From positions 248,001 to 312,000 of the forward strand of contig NZ_VRTS01000002.1 of NCBI RefSeq assembly GCF_008017755.1: DNA of 64,000 bases, read 5' to 3'. Each line of letters begins with the position of its first letter. Position 1 is the first letter of the stretch. Source of the DNA: Alkalisalibacterium limincola (GTDB lineage Bacteria > Pseudomonadota > Gammaproteobacteria > Xanthomonadales > Xanthomonadaceae). The notes beneath the pieces were generated by a model. The model did not search any database. It had not been told where the DNA came from and saw only the letters and a list, made by a program, of their open reading frames with translations. Shown here in pieces: positions 42,431 to 54,045 of this stretch. The translations under genes were made by a program, and so were the position numbers.

Positions 42431-44047
42431 TTATCCCTGCGCTTTCGCAAATTGGATGCGGAAATGGCTGCCGCCGCCGGCCACCGTCTCGTAGCCCAGC
42501 GTGGCCTGGTTGGCCTCGCATAGCTGGTGGGCGATGTACAGGCCCAGGCCGGTGCCGTGCTCGGAGGTCGTGTAGAAGGGTTCGAAGATGTTCTCCACCA
42601 CCTTGGGGGGAATGCCGGGGCCGCGGTCGATGACGCTGAGGCTCGGCGTCTGGCCGGGCTTGGCCGGGTTCGCCACGACGCTGATCCGGGCGGGCTCGCC
42701 AGGCAGCCGTCCGTAGGTGATGGCGTTGGACACGAGGATGGTGACGATCTGGTGCAGCTGCTGGTTGTCGACCAGCACGCGGACCGGGCTGGTCTCGGCC
42801 CGGGCGTTGAGTTCCACGGCTTCCAGGGGTTGGCTCGCCTTGTACTCGTCGACGAAGCGCTTCACCCACAGCGCCAGTTCCACCGGTTCGGGCTGGGCGC
42901 GCTCGCGCCGGGCCATGCCGAGGATGTTCTGCACGATGCCGTTCATGCGCGTGCACTGGGTGTTGATGATCTCAACCAGCCTACGGTCCGCCTCGGGCAG
43001 CACTTCGCACTCCTCCAGCAACTGCGCGGAGTAGCTGATGGCGGCCAGCGGGTTGCGGATCTCGTGCGCGATCGAGGCCGACAGCCGGCCCAGCGTGTTC
43101 AGCGTGAGCTGCTCGGCCTTGCGCGAAAACAGGGTGGTGTCCTCGAGGAAGATCAGGACCAGCTGCTCGTCGCTGCCCAGCAGGGTGAAGCGGGGAATCA
43201 CTTCGGCGACGTCTTCGGCCAGCGCCACCGGCTTGGTGTCGGGCGGGCGGCCGTTGCGCCAGCCCCAAAGGCGCCGTGACAGCTCGGGGGCCACGGTGCC
43301 CAGGCGGCGCTCGTCCGCGGGGGGGTTGCCCAGCAGGTGCCAGGCGGACTCGTTGAACATGCGCACGCGGTTGTCGTCGTCCACCACCAGCAGGCCGGTG
43401 CGCATGCGGCGGATGATCAGTTCGTTGACCTGGGCCAGGTTGGCCAGGTCGATGTCGCGCTGCTCCACCAGCTGCTGGCTGGCGCGCATCTGCTGGCCGA
43501 GCTGGTGGGTGAACAGGGCGATGCCGAGGTAGCTGATGGCGAACATGACCGGCTCGGCCAGGCTGCGCCCCTGCTCCAGCATGGCCGCGTTGCCGCCGGC
43601 CAGGAAGAACTGCAGCAGCAGCGCGCCACCGGCGAGCGCCGCGACCAGTAGCGCACTGGGCAACGACATCAGGATGGCGGCCGCGCCGATGTTGATGACC
43701 AGCAGCAGGGCGATGCCGCTTTCCAGTCCCGCCATCGTGTGGATGGCGATCGCCGCGGCGGCGATGTCGATGATGACGCCGGTGCCGGCCTGTATCGACA
43801 GGCTGCGCTCGGGGTCGCTGCGGATGGCCAGCAGCAACACCGCCGCCACCAGATAGAGGACGGCTGCCGTCTGGGCGATGAAGGGCTGTTCGAGCACGAC
43901 GAAGAACTCGCCGAACGGGCTGAACGCCAGGAACGCCAGCAGGCCGGCCTCCAGCAGCCGGTAGAGCGAGAAGAAGTACAGCTCGCGCCGCAGCGCGTCG
44001 TGGCCGGTGGCCCGGCTGTTTCCACTCCACCAATCGACAAACCCCAC
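42431..44047 (-). CDS. pilS: Sensor histidine kinase PilS
   Basis: 538 residues. About six membrane helices (30-210), a PAS-like domain (about 225-320), HisKA with phospho-acceptor SIAHEIRNPLAAI, and HATPase motifs (VSNAITYG, IDRGPGIPPKVVENIFEPFYTT, GTGLGLYIAHQL). Phosphorylates PilR, whose start lies 99 bases downstream. GTG start at 44047 is preferred because GGGGGAG lies six bases before it; the frame stays open further upstream without a good start. Confidence 0.94.
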   Translation of the reverse strand: MGFVDWWSGNSRATGHDALRRELYFFSLYRLLEAGLLAFLAFSPFGEFFVVLEQPFIAQTAAVLYLVAAVLLLAIRSDPERSLSIQAGTGVIIDIAAAAIAIHTMAGLESGIALLLVINIGAAAILMSLPSALLVAALAGGALLLQFFLAGGNAAMLEQGRSLAEPVMFAISYLGIALFTHQLGQQMRASQQLVEQRDIDLANLAQVNELIIRRMRTGLLVVDDDNRVRMFNESAWHLLGNPPADERRLGTVAPELSRRLWGWRNGRPPDTKPVALAEDVAEVIPRFTLLGSDEQLVLIFLEDTTLFSRKAEQLTLNTLGRLSASIAHEIRNPLAAISYSAQLLEECEVLPEADRRLVEIINTQCTRMNGIVQNILGMARRERAQPEPVELALWVKRFVDEYKASQPLEAVELNARAETSPVRVLVDNQQLHQIVTILVSNAITYGRLPGEPARISVVANPAKPGQTPSLSVIDRGPGIPPKVVENIFEPFYTTSEHGTGLGLYIAHQLCEANQATLGYETVAGGGSHFRIQFAKAQG

Positions 44048-44150
44048 GCCGTGCTCCCCCGCGGCCGGCGCGCAGGTGGCGCCGTCGGGGAAGTATAGGC
44101 CGTGCCCGGGCGGCGCACGGGCCGGGCGGGCGCTGGCGCTGCGGGGTCTT

Positions 44151-44179
44151 TTGCCTTTGGCTGGTCCATCGGCGAAAAT
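44151..44179 (+). promoter_or_regulatory. Candidate sucCD promoter
   Basis: TTGCCT at 44151 and GAAAAT at 44174 with 17 bases between, 90 bases before the sucC ATG in the divergent pilS-sucC gap. Confidence 0.4.
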
Positions 44180-44269
44180 AGGGGGCTTGCCCGGGCCGTT
44201 GCAGCGCCCGGGACATCTTCGGCGCTGTCGCGCCGGTCCCCTCCCGCTCCAGCTGTCGATGGGTGTTGA

Positions 44270-45435
44270 ATGAACTTTCATGAGTATCAGGCCAAGGAAC
44301 TGTTCGCCGAGTACGGCATCCCCGTACCCGCCGGGCGCGTAGCGCGCACCACCGAGGAGGCCGTCGACGCGGCCAAGGCCCTGGGCGGCAACTTCTGGGT
44401 GGTCAAGGCGCAGATCCACGCCGGTGGCCGCGGCAAGGCCGGCGGCGTGAAGCTGTGCAAGACCCTCGACGCGGTCAAGGAAGCGGCCAACGGCATGCTG
44501 GGCACGAAGATGTCCACCTACCAGACCGCCGGCGTGGAACTGCCGGTCGACCTGGTGCTGGTCACCGAGGCCGGCGAGATCGACAAGGAGCTCTACCTGT
44601 CGGTGCTGGTCGACCGTTCCACCAAGGCCATCACCTTCATCGGTTCGGCCGAGGGCGGCGTCGAGATCGAGGAGGTCGCGAAGACCAACCCCGATGCGAT
44701 CCACAGCCTCAACGTGAACTTCATCGAGGGCCTGCAGCCCTACCAGTGCCGCCAGATGGGCTTCGCGATGGGCCTGACCGCCAAGCAGGTCGGCCAGCTG
44801 ACCAAGCTGATGACGGGCCTGTTCAAGCTGTTCAATGAAAAGGACCTGGCGCTGGTCGAGCTCAACCCGCTGGCCATCCTCAAGGACGGCAACCTGGCCG
44901 CACTCGACGGCAAGGTCGACTCCGACGACAACGCGGCGTTCCGCCAGCCGAAGCTGGTGGCGATGCGCGACATCCGCCAGGAGGACGAGACCGAGGTGGC
45001 CGCCAGCCAGCACGACCTCAACTACGTGACGATGGACGGCACGATCGGCTGCATGGTCAACGGTGCGGGCCTGGCGATGGCGACGATGGACGTGATCCAG
45101 CTCGAGGGCGGTTCGCCGGCGAACTTCCTCGACGTCGGCGGCGGCGCCACCAAGGAGCGCGTCACCGAGGCGTTCAAGCTGATCCTGTCCTCGGACAAGG
45201 TCAAGGCGATCTTCGTCAACATCTTCGGCGGCATCGTGCGCTGCGACATGATCGCCGAGGGCATCATCGCCGCGGTCAAGGAAGTCGACGTCAAGGTGCC
45301 GGTGATCGTGCGCCTGGAAGGCACGAACGTGGAGAAGGGCAAGGAGTTGCTGAAGAGCTCCGGCCTGGCCATCCAGGCGCCGACGACATCAACGATGGCG
45401 CGAAGAAGGCCGTTGCGGCCGCCGCGGCCGCCTGA
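44270..45435 (+). CDS. sucC: Succinyl-CoA synthetase beta subunit, C-terminal frameshift in this sequence
   Basis: ATP-grasp subunit of the TCA enzyme that makes succinate and [27 protein letters not shown] and the [12 protein letters not shown] region are typical. Near 45377 the frame shifts: after SSGLAIQ the family sequence [16 protein letters not shown] reads one frame away to a TGA at 45433-45435. One added base gives 388 residues, the same as E. coli SucC. As written the frame runs on to 45463 with a non-family tail. Confidence 0.96.
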
Positions 45436-45459
45436 CCCCACGAATCTTAGGAATACCCC

Positions 45460-46335
45460 ATGAGCGTTTTGGTTGACAAGAATACGAAGGTCATCGTGCA
45501 GGGCTTCACCGGCACGCAGGGCACCTTCCACGCCGAGCAGATGCTGGAGTACGGCACCAAGGTGGTCGGTGGCGTGACGCCGGGCAAGGGCGGCCAGACC
45601 CACATCGGCCTGCCGGTGTTCAACACCGTCATCGATGCGGTGGAAGAGACCGGCGCCGACGCGTCGGTGATCTACGTGCCGCCGCCGTTCGCGGCCGATG
45701 CGATCCTGGAGGCGGCCGACGCCGGCATCCGGGTCATCGTGTGCATCACCGAGGGCATCCCGGTGCTGGACATGCTGCGGGTGAAGAACGCGCTGGACCA
45801 GTACGACGACGTCACGCTGATCGGTCCGAACTGCCCCGGCATCATCACCCCGGGCGAGTGCAAGATCGGCATCATGCCCGGCCACATCCACAAGCCGGGC
45901 CGCGTGGGCATCGTCTCGCGCTCGGGCACGCTGACCTATGAAGCCGTGAAGCAGACCACCGACGCCGGCCTCGGCCAGTCGACCTGCATCGGCATCGGTG
46001 GCGACCCGATCCAGGGCATGAACTTCATCGACGCGCTGGTCCTGTTCCAGAACGATCCGCAGACCGAGGGCATCATCCTGGTCGGCGAGATCGGCGGCAC
46101 CGCCGAGGAAGAGGCCGCGGAGTTCATCGCCGAGTACGTCACCAAGCCGGTGGTCGGCTTCATCGCCGGTGCGTCGGCCCCTCCGGGCAAGCGCATGGGC
46201 CATGCCGGTGCGATCGCGTCGGGCGGGCAGGGCACCGCCGAGGGCAAGTTCGCCGCGCTCAAGAAGGCCGGTGTGACCACGGTGAAGTCCCCGGGCGACC
46301 TGGGCCGTGTGCTGGCGGAGAAGATGAAGGGCTGA
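45460..46335 (+). CDS. sucD: Succinyl-CoA synthetase alpha subunit SucD
   Basis: 291 residues. CoA-binding Rossmann domain ([21 protein letters not shown]) and the phosphohistidine in [20 protein letters not shown]. Starts 25 bases after the restored sucC stop, so the two form an operon that ends at the hairpin at 46359. Confidence 0.97.
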   Translation: MSVLVDKNTKVIVQGFTGTQGTFHAEQMLEYGTKVVGGVTPGKGGQTHIGLPVFNTVIDAVEETGADASVIYVPPPFAADAILEAADAGIRVIVCITEGIPVLDMLRVKNALDQYDDVTLIGPNCPGIITPGECKIGIMPGHIHKPGRVGIVSRSGTLTYEAVKQTTDAGLGQSTCIGIGGDPIQGMNFIDALVLFQNDPQTEGIILVGEIGGTAEEEAAEFIAEYVTKPVVGFIAGASAPPGKRMGHAGAIASGGQGTAEGKFAALKKAGVTTVKSPGDLGRVLAEKMKG

Positions 46336-46358
46336 GCTCCTCGTCCCGCCGGAACGTG

Positions 46359-46384
46359 AAAAGGCCGCCCCAGGGCGGCCTTTT
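46359..46384 (+). terminator. Rho-independent terminator of sucCD
   Basis: AAAAGGCCGCCC pairs with GGGCGGCCTTTT around a two-base loop, ending in four Ts, 24 bases after sucD. The A-run side also makes it usable from the opposite strand. Confidence 0.9.
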
Positions 46385-46424
46385 CGTTGGAGCGACAGAG
46401 CACCACAATTCATGGTCGGGGGGA

Positions 46425-46535
46425 GTGGGCCGAGGCCCGCCCCATGGCTGTGAGACGCGCTACGGGCCATCTTCCGGCGGGCGAACCCGCCGGCCCCCAA
46501 GCCCGCTGCGCACCATGGGGCGGGCCTGGACCCAC
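46425..46535. repeat. Long imperfect inverted repeat with nested hairpin
   Basis: Outer arms of 23 bases (46425-46447 and 46513-46535) match as inverted repeats at 21 positions, with a perfect 15-base core AGGCCCGCCCCATGG. Inside lies a separate 8-bp hairpin, CCGGCGGG (46474-46481) with CCCGCCGG (46486-46493), loop CGAA. It lies in the sucD-nadE gap, which holds no gene. Could be a structured RNA, a REP/MITE-like element or a recombination relic. Confidence 0.6.
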
Positions 46536-46700
46536 CCGAATCGGGCCTGAATGTTAACTTCCGGTGAGTTCCGAAACCGGGATCTGCGTCACGGCAATCG
46601 CGTTCACAGCCAGGCCCGGGCTGGGCCGTGCGGGTGGATCGAAGCCGGCCGCTTGCACGGCGATGCACAGCGCGGGCGCGGTTTGCGGCGGTGCATGACG

Positions 46701-46706
46701 CATAAT
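46701..46706 (+). promoter_or_regulatory. Possible -10 element directly before nadE
   Basis: CATAAT lies seven bases before the nadE ATG, so transcription from it would start at or next to the start codon. No clear -35 or ribosome-binding site is seen. Confidence 0.3.
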
Positions 46707-46713
46707 TGGCGCC

Positions 46714-48354
46714 ATGAGCCGACCCCTGCGCATCGCCCTGGCCCAGTTCGACTTCCCGATCGGGGCCGTGGCCGAAAACGTCGAACGCATCCGCGCCTTC
46801 ATTGCCGAGGCCCGCGACACCCACCACGCCGACCTGGTGCTGTTCCCGGAACTGGCCATCAGTGGCTACCCGCCCGAGGACCTGCTGCTCAAGCCCAGCT
46901 TCCTGGCGGCCTGCGAGGCTGGGATGGCCGCACTGGCCGACGCCACCCGCGGCATCGTGGCGGTGGTCGGGCATCCGCAATCCGCCGGCTCGGTGGTGTA
47001 CAACGCGGCCAGCGTGTTGCGCGAGGGCTGCATCGAGCACACCTACCGCAAGCGCGAATTGCCCAATTACGCGGTGTTCGACGAGCGCCGCTACTTCGCC
47101 CGCGGTGGCGCCCACCCCTGCGTGGTCGAGCTGGCCGGCGTGAACGTGGGCGTGCTGGTGTGCGAGGACCTGTGGCACGACACGCCGATCCGCCAGTGCG
47201 CCGAGGGCGGCGCCGAAGTGGTGGCGGTGATCAATGCCTCGCCGTTCGAGCGCGACAAGGCGGTCGATCGCGACGCCCTGCTCGCCCAGCGCTCCGGTGA
47301 CCATGGGGTCGGCATCGCCTACCTCAACGTGGTCGGGGGACAGGACGAGCTGGTGTTCGATGGCAGCTCCTGCCTGGTGGACGGCGACGGCACCGTGCAC
47401 AACGCCGCGCGCGCGTTCGAGGAGCACTGGCTGGTGGCGGAGTTCGATCCGGTCGACCGCAGCTTCACGCCCCTGCGCTGGCCGGAGGAGGCCGACGAGA
47501 GCCGCGAGTCGCTGGCCTACCGCGCCGCGGTGCGCGGCACCCGCGACTACGCTGCCAAGAATGGCTTCAAGAAGGTTCTGCTGGGGCTTTCCGGCGGCAT
47601 CGACTCCTCGCTGGTGCTGGCCATGGCGGTGGACGCCGTGGGCGCGGACAACGTGCTGGCCGTGCGCCTGCCCTCGCGCTACACCGCCGACATGAGCAAC
47701 GACCTGGCTGCCGAGCAGGCGGCTGCGCTGGGCGTGCGGCTGGAGACGATAGCGATCGAGGCGCCGTTCACCGGCTTCCTCGAGGCGCTTGGGCCGGTGT
47801 TCGAAGGCCATGCGCCCGACGTGACCGAGGAGAACCTGCAGTCACGCTGTCGCGGGGCGCTGCTGATGGCCTTGAGCAACAAGTTCGGCCACCTGCTGCT
47901 GACCACCGGCAACAAGAGCGAGTACGCGGTGGGTTACGCAACGATCTACGGCGACATGTGCGGCGGCTACGCGCCGATCAAGGACCTGTACAAGACCGAG
48001 GTGTACGCGCTGTCGCACTGGCGCAACGCGCAACAGCCCACGGGCGCGGCGCCGGCGATCCCGGCGGGCGTGATCGAGCGTGCCCCCTCGGCGGAGCTGC
48101 GCGAGAACCAGACCGACCAGGATTCGCTGCCGCCCTACGAGGTGCTCGACGACCTGCTGCGCATCTGGATCGACGAGGACGGCTCGCGCGAGGACCTGCT
48201 GGCCGCCGGCCACAGCCCCGGGGACATTGCCCGGGTGACCTGGCTGGTGAAGACCAACGAGTGGAAGCGGCGCCAGGCCGCGCCGGGACCGAAGCTGTCG
48301 CGACGCGCGTTCGGACGCGAGCGACGCTATCCGATCACCAGCGGCTGGAAATAG
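46714..48354 (+). CDS. nadE: Glutamine-dependent NAD+ synthetase NadE
   Basis: 546 residues. N-terminal nitrilase-fold glutaminase with the Glu-Lys-Cys triad in FPELAISG, YRKRELPNY and LVCEDLW; C-terminal synthetase with P-loop LGLSGGIDSSL and TTGNKSEYAVGYAT. Makes NAD from deamido-NAD with glutamine as ammonia source. Monocistronic by context: a terminator on each side. Confidence 0.97.
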   Translation: MSRPLRIALAQFDFPIGAVAENVERIRAFIAEARDTHHADLVLFPELAISGYPPEDLLLKPSFLAACEAGMAALADATRGIVAVVGHPQSAGSVVYNAASVLREGCIEHTYRKRELPNYAVFDERRYFARGGAHPCVVELAGVNVGVLVCEDLWHDTPIRQCAEGGAEVVAVINASPFERDKAVDRDALLAQRSGDHGVGIAYLNVVGGQDELVFDGSSCLVDGDGTVHNAARAFEEHWLVAEFDPVDRSFTPLRWPEEADESRESLAYRAAVRGTRDYAAKNGFKKVLLGLSGGIDSSLVLAMAVDAVGADNVLAVRLPSRYTADMSNDLAAEQAAALGVRLETIAIEAPFTGFLEALGPVFEGHAPDVTEENLQSRCRGALLMALSNKFGHLLLTTGNKSEYAVGYATIYGDMCGGYAPIKDLYKTEVYALSHWRNAQQPTGAAPAIPAGVIERAPSAELRENQTDQDSLPPYEVLDDLLRIWIDEDGSREDLLAAGHSPGDIARVTWLVKTNEWKRRQAAPGPKLSRRAFGRERRYPITSGWK

Positions 48355-48387
48355 CTTCCCCGGGCCTGGTGCAGGTGCCGGGCAATG

Positions 48388-48414
48388 AAAAAGCGCCCGG
48401 GTGGGCGGCTTTTT
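48388..48414. terminator. Bidirectional terminator between nadE and bamD
   Basis: AAAAAGCGCCC pairs with GGGCGGCTTTTT with one bulged G, giving a T-run on both strands between two convergent genes. Confidence 0.85.
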
Positions 48415-48432
48415 CGTGGCGTTGGCCGGGGC

Positions 48433-49260
48433 TCAGCGGCCGCCGGCGAACGGGTTCAGGCGGTTCAGCCCGCCCCGGCGCTGCGGCCAGTCGCCGCTCA
48501 GCCAGGGATGGTTGGGTTCATTGGCCTGCAGGACGCGACGCGAGTCGCTGGCCAGGTCGTCCTGGCCCAGGCGCGCGTAGGCGGCGCCCATCAGGGCCAC
48601 GGCGTCGTACTGGAACTCGCTCTGCGGGTAGGTTTCGAGCACGAACTGGCCGCGGTTCGCGGCGGCCAGGTAGGCGCCCTTGTGGTAGTTGAACAGACCC
48701 ACGTTGATCTCGTGCTGGGCCATCTGGTTGCGCAGGTAGACCATGCGCTGCCGCGCGTCGGCGGCGTAGATGCTGTCGGGGTAGCGGCGGATGAGCTCGG
48801 CGAAGTCGTTGAAGCTCTGGCGCACCGAGCTCTGGTCGCGCTGGGTCATGTCCAGGCGCGCGATCCGCTCGGTGAACGCGTTGTCGCGGCTGAAGTTGAT
48901 CAACCCCTTGAGGTAGTACATGTAGGCGATGTGCTCGTGCGTCGGGTAGGTACGCAGGAAGCGGTTCACCGTGGAGGTGGCTTCGGGGTACTTGCCGGCG
49001 CGGTACTGGGTGTAGGCCAGCTCGATCTGCGCGTGCTCGGCGTAGGCGCCGGACGGGAAGCGGGCCACCAGGCGGGTGTAGTAGCGCTCGGCGCGGCCGA
49101 GGTTGCCGCCGACCAGGGCGCTCTTGGCCTCGGTGTACATTTCTTCCACCGGCAGCGTCTCGGTGGGCTCGGAGCGCTGGAAGAAGCGCCCGCAGCCGGT
49201 GATCGCGAGGACGAGGGTGATCAGGACGAGGAGGCGCAACAGGCCGGAAAATCGGGTCAT
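48433..49260 (-). CDS. bamD: Outer membrane assembly lipoprotein BamD
   Basis: 275 residues. Lipoprotein signal peptide with lipobox LAITGC (Cys near residue 23), then TPR repeats (GRAERYYTRLVARFPSGAYAEHAQIELAY...). Part of the BAM complex that inserts beta-barrel proteins. ATG at 49260 gives a proper signal peptide; the frame is open 26 codons upstream but that part is not signal-like. Divergent from rluD as in E. coli. Confidence 0.96.
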   Translation of the reverse strand: MTRFSGLLRLLVLITLVLAITGCGRFFQRSEPTETLPVEEMYTEAKSALVGGNLGRAERYYTRLVARFPSGAYAEHAQIELAYTQYRAGKYPEATSTVNRFLRTYPTHEHIAYMYYLKGLINFSRDNAFTERIARLDMTQRDQSSVRQSFNDFAELIRRYPDSIYAADARQRMVYLRNQMAQHEINVGLFNYHKGAYLAAANRGQFVLETYPQSEFQYDAVALMGAAYARLGQDDLASDSRRVLQANEPNHPWLSGDWPQRRGGLNRLNPFAGGR

Positions 49261-49355
49261 CGTGGGCTCGATACCTATAGGGGGCGCATGGCGACGCCAA
49301 GACCGGGATAATAGCGCATGGTCCGAGACGGGCTCCAACCGAGGTAAAACCCCGC

Positions 49356-50348
49356 ATGAATGCCGATCCGCGCGACGAAGACGATACCGAACTGCTCGAG
49401 GCGGAGGTACCCATGCATGCGGCTGGGCGGCGTTTCGACCAGGTGTTGGCCGAGATGTTCCCCGATTTCTCCCGTTCCAGGCTGGCGGAGTGGATCAAGT
49501 CCGGCGACGCGTTGCTGGACGGCAAGCAGGTCAGGCCGCGCGAGGCGGTGCGCGGCGGCGAACCGGTGGCGGTGCTGGTGAAGATGGAGACCGAGACCCG
49601 CGCCGAGCCCGAGGACATTCCGCTGCACGTGCTGCACGAGGACGAGGAGGTGCTGGTCATCAACAAGCCGGCCGGCCTGGTGGTGCATCCCGGCGCGGGC
49701 AACCCGCGCGGCACGCTGGTGAACGCGCTGCTGCACCGCGACGCGAAGCTGGCCGAGCTGCCGCGCGCCGGCATCGTGCACCGGCTCGACAAGGACACCT
49801 CCGGCGTCATGGTGGTGGCGCGCACGCTGCGCGCCCACACCAACCTGGTGGAGCAGCTGTCCGGCCGCGAAGTGCACCGCCAGTACGTGGCGGTCGTGGC
49901 CGGTCCGATGATCGCCGGCTCGACGGTCGACGCGCCGATCGGGCGGCACCCGACCGACCGCGTGCGCATGGCGGTGGTGGCCAACGGCCGCCCGGCCATC
50001 ACCCACTACCGGGTGCGCGAGAAGTTCCGCGCCCACACGGTGGTGGAATGCCGGCTGGAAACCGGGCGCACGCACCAGATCCGCGTGCACATGGCGCACG
50101 TGCGCCATCCGATCATCGGCGACCCGATGTATGCGCGCCTGACCCAGCCGCGCGGCGCCACCGAAGCGCTGTCGGAGGGTCTGCGCGCATTCAAGCGCCA
50201 GGCCCTGCACGCCGAGAAGCTGGCCTTCGCGCACCCGGCGACCGGGGAGACCCTGACCACGGAGGCCGGGCTGCCGGCCGACATGCAGCACCTGCTGGCA
50301 TTGCTGCGCGAGGACACCGAGGCGTTCAACGCCCGCGGGGGCCGCTGA
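49356..50348 (+). CDS. rluD: 23S rRNA pseudouridine synthase RluD
   Basis: 330 residues. N-terminal S4 RNA-binding domain (about 20-85), then the RluA catalytic core with [12 protein letters not shown] (catalytic Asp), and [12 protein letters not shown]. Makes pseudouridines 1911, 1915 and 1917 in helix 69. GATAAT at 49308-49313 is a possible -10. First gene of rluD-pgeF-clpB. Confidence 0.96.
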   Translation: MNADPRDEDDTELLEAEVPMHAAGRRFDQVLAEMFPDFSRSRLAEWIKSGDALLDGKQVRPREAVRGGEPVAVLVKMETETRAEPEDIPLHVLHEDEEVLVINKPAGLVVHPGAGNPRGTLVNALLHRDAKLAELPRAGIVHRLDKDTSGVMVVARTLRAHTNLVEQLSGREVHRQYVAVVAGPMIAGSTVDAPIGRHPTDRVRMAVVANGRPAITHYRVREKFRAHTVVECRLETGRTHQIRVHMAHVRHPIIGDPMYARLTQPRGATEALSEGLRAFKRQALHAEKLAFAHPATGETLTTEAGLPADMQHLLALLREDTEAFNARGGR

Positions 50349-51180
50349 GTGCCCTGGCCCGAGCCCCAGGGCCCGAGTGCCGGCATGGCTTCGGTGCTGG
50401 AGGCGCAGCGCGAGGCGGCCACGGCGATCCGCAACAGCGTGCTGCTGGCCGACTGGCCGGCCCCGGCGGGCGTGGTCGGCCTGACCACGCTGCGCGGCCC
50501 CTGGGGGCGACTCGCGGCCGCCGTTCGACCGCTTCAACCTCGGGCAGCCGCGTGACGACCAGGGCGACGACCCGGCCACGGTGGCGGCCAACCGCCGCGC
50601 GCTGGAGCGCGGCCTGGACCTGCCCGGCCCGCCGCGGTGGCTGCGGCAGGTGCACGGCACCCGGGTCGTCGTCGAGCCCGGGCTGGACACTCCGGAGGCC
50701 GACGCCGCCGTGACCGCGGTGCCCGGGCGGGTGTTGGCAGTGCTCACGGCGGACTGCCTGCCGGTGCTGCTGTGCGCCGAGGACGCCGGCGAGGTGGCGG
50801 CCGCCCATGCCGGCTGGCGTGGGCTGGCCGGCGGCGTGCTGGAGGCCACGGTGGGCGCGATGCGCACGCCGCCCGGGCGCCTGCGCGCGTGGGTGGGGCC
50901 GGCGGCAGGGCCTGGCGCCTACGAGGTGGGGGAAGAGGTGTACACGGCGTTCGTCGACGGCCACGCCGCCGACGTGGCCGCGTTCGTGCCCACCCGCCCG
51001 GGCCATTGGCGCGTCGACCTGTACGCGCTGGCGCGCAGGCGGTTGCGGGCGGCCGGACTGTCGGCCCACGCCGTGTCCGGGGGCAGCCTGTGCACGATCT
51101 CGGATCCGCGCAACTTCTACTCCCACCGCCGCGAGGGACGCACCGGCCGCATGGCCAGCCTGGTGTGGATCGACCCCTGA
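50349..51180 (+). CDS. pgeF: PgeF/YfiH laccase-domain protein (purine nucleoside phosphorylase family), frameshifted in this sequence
   Basis: Zinc-binding DUF152 protein; family members cleave purine nucleosides, and E. coli YfiH also edits peptidoglycan precursors. Metal ligands are in QVHGTRVV, ADCLPVLL and AHAGWRGL. The N-terminal part (ADWPAPAGVVGLTTLRGP) is in another frame: removing one C from the CCCC run at about 50498-50501 gives LRGPGGDSRPPFDRFNLG and 276 residues in all. GTG at 50349 abuts the rluD stop; ATG 50385 is an alternative start. Same order as E. coli. Confidence 0.9.
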
Positions 51181-51213
51181 CCCGGCAAGGGCCCCACCAG
51201 GGGCCAGAGGCAG

Positions 51214-51241
51214 CTTGAACCCCGGGCGGCCGCCCGCATCT
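51214..51241 (+). promoter_or_regulatory. Sigma-32 (RpoH) heat-shock promoter of clpB
   Basis: CTTGAA at 51214-51219, a 14-base spacer, and CCGCATCT at 51234-51241 match the sigma-32 consensus CTTGAA-N11-14-CCCCATNT with one mismatch. It lies 50 bases before the clpB ATG. Confidence 0.8.
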
Positions 51242-51290
51242 TGTCCTCTATACGGCGCCGTGTTGGCGCCCGCTCCCTGGAGACCTTCCG

Positions 51291-53876
<2,586 letters not shown>

Positions 53877-53914
53877 CGGGACAAGGCACCCCCGTTCCCA
53901 CTGGGAGGTAGCTG

Positions 53915-53941
53915 GGGCGCCGGGTCGTGGTGGCGGCGCCC
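53915..53941 (+). terminator. Hairpin after clpB
   Basis: GGGCGCCG (53915-53922) pairs with CGGCGCCC (53934-53941), eight perfect pairs, 39 bases past clpB; a second imperfect hairpin follows near 53966-53989. No T-run, so terminator function is tentative. Confidence 0.45.
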
Positions 53942-54045
53942 ACCAACCAAAGTCACAGGGCCCTCGTGGCCCCTTGTGGGATGATCGGACGCCCGGGCTG
54001 CGCAATGGCCCGTCCGGTTCCGATCCACGATCACGAGGTGTGACG

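Noticed and set aside
45022-47811. Long open frame opposite sucC, sucD and nadE
   Set aside because: Runs through three real genes and a terminator; no domain content.
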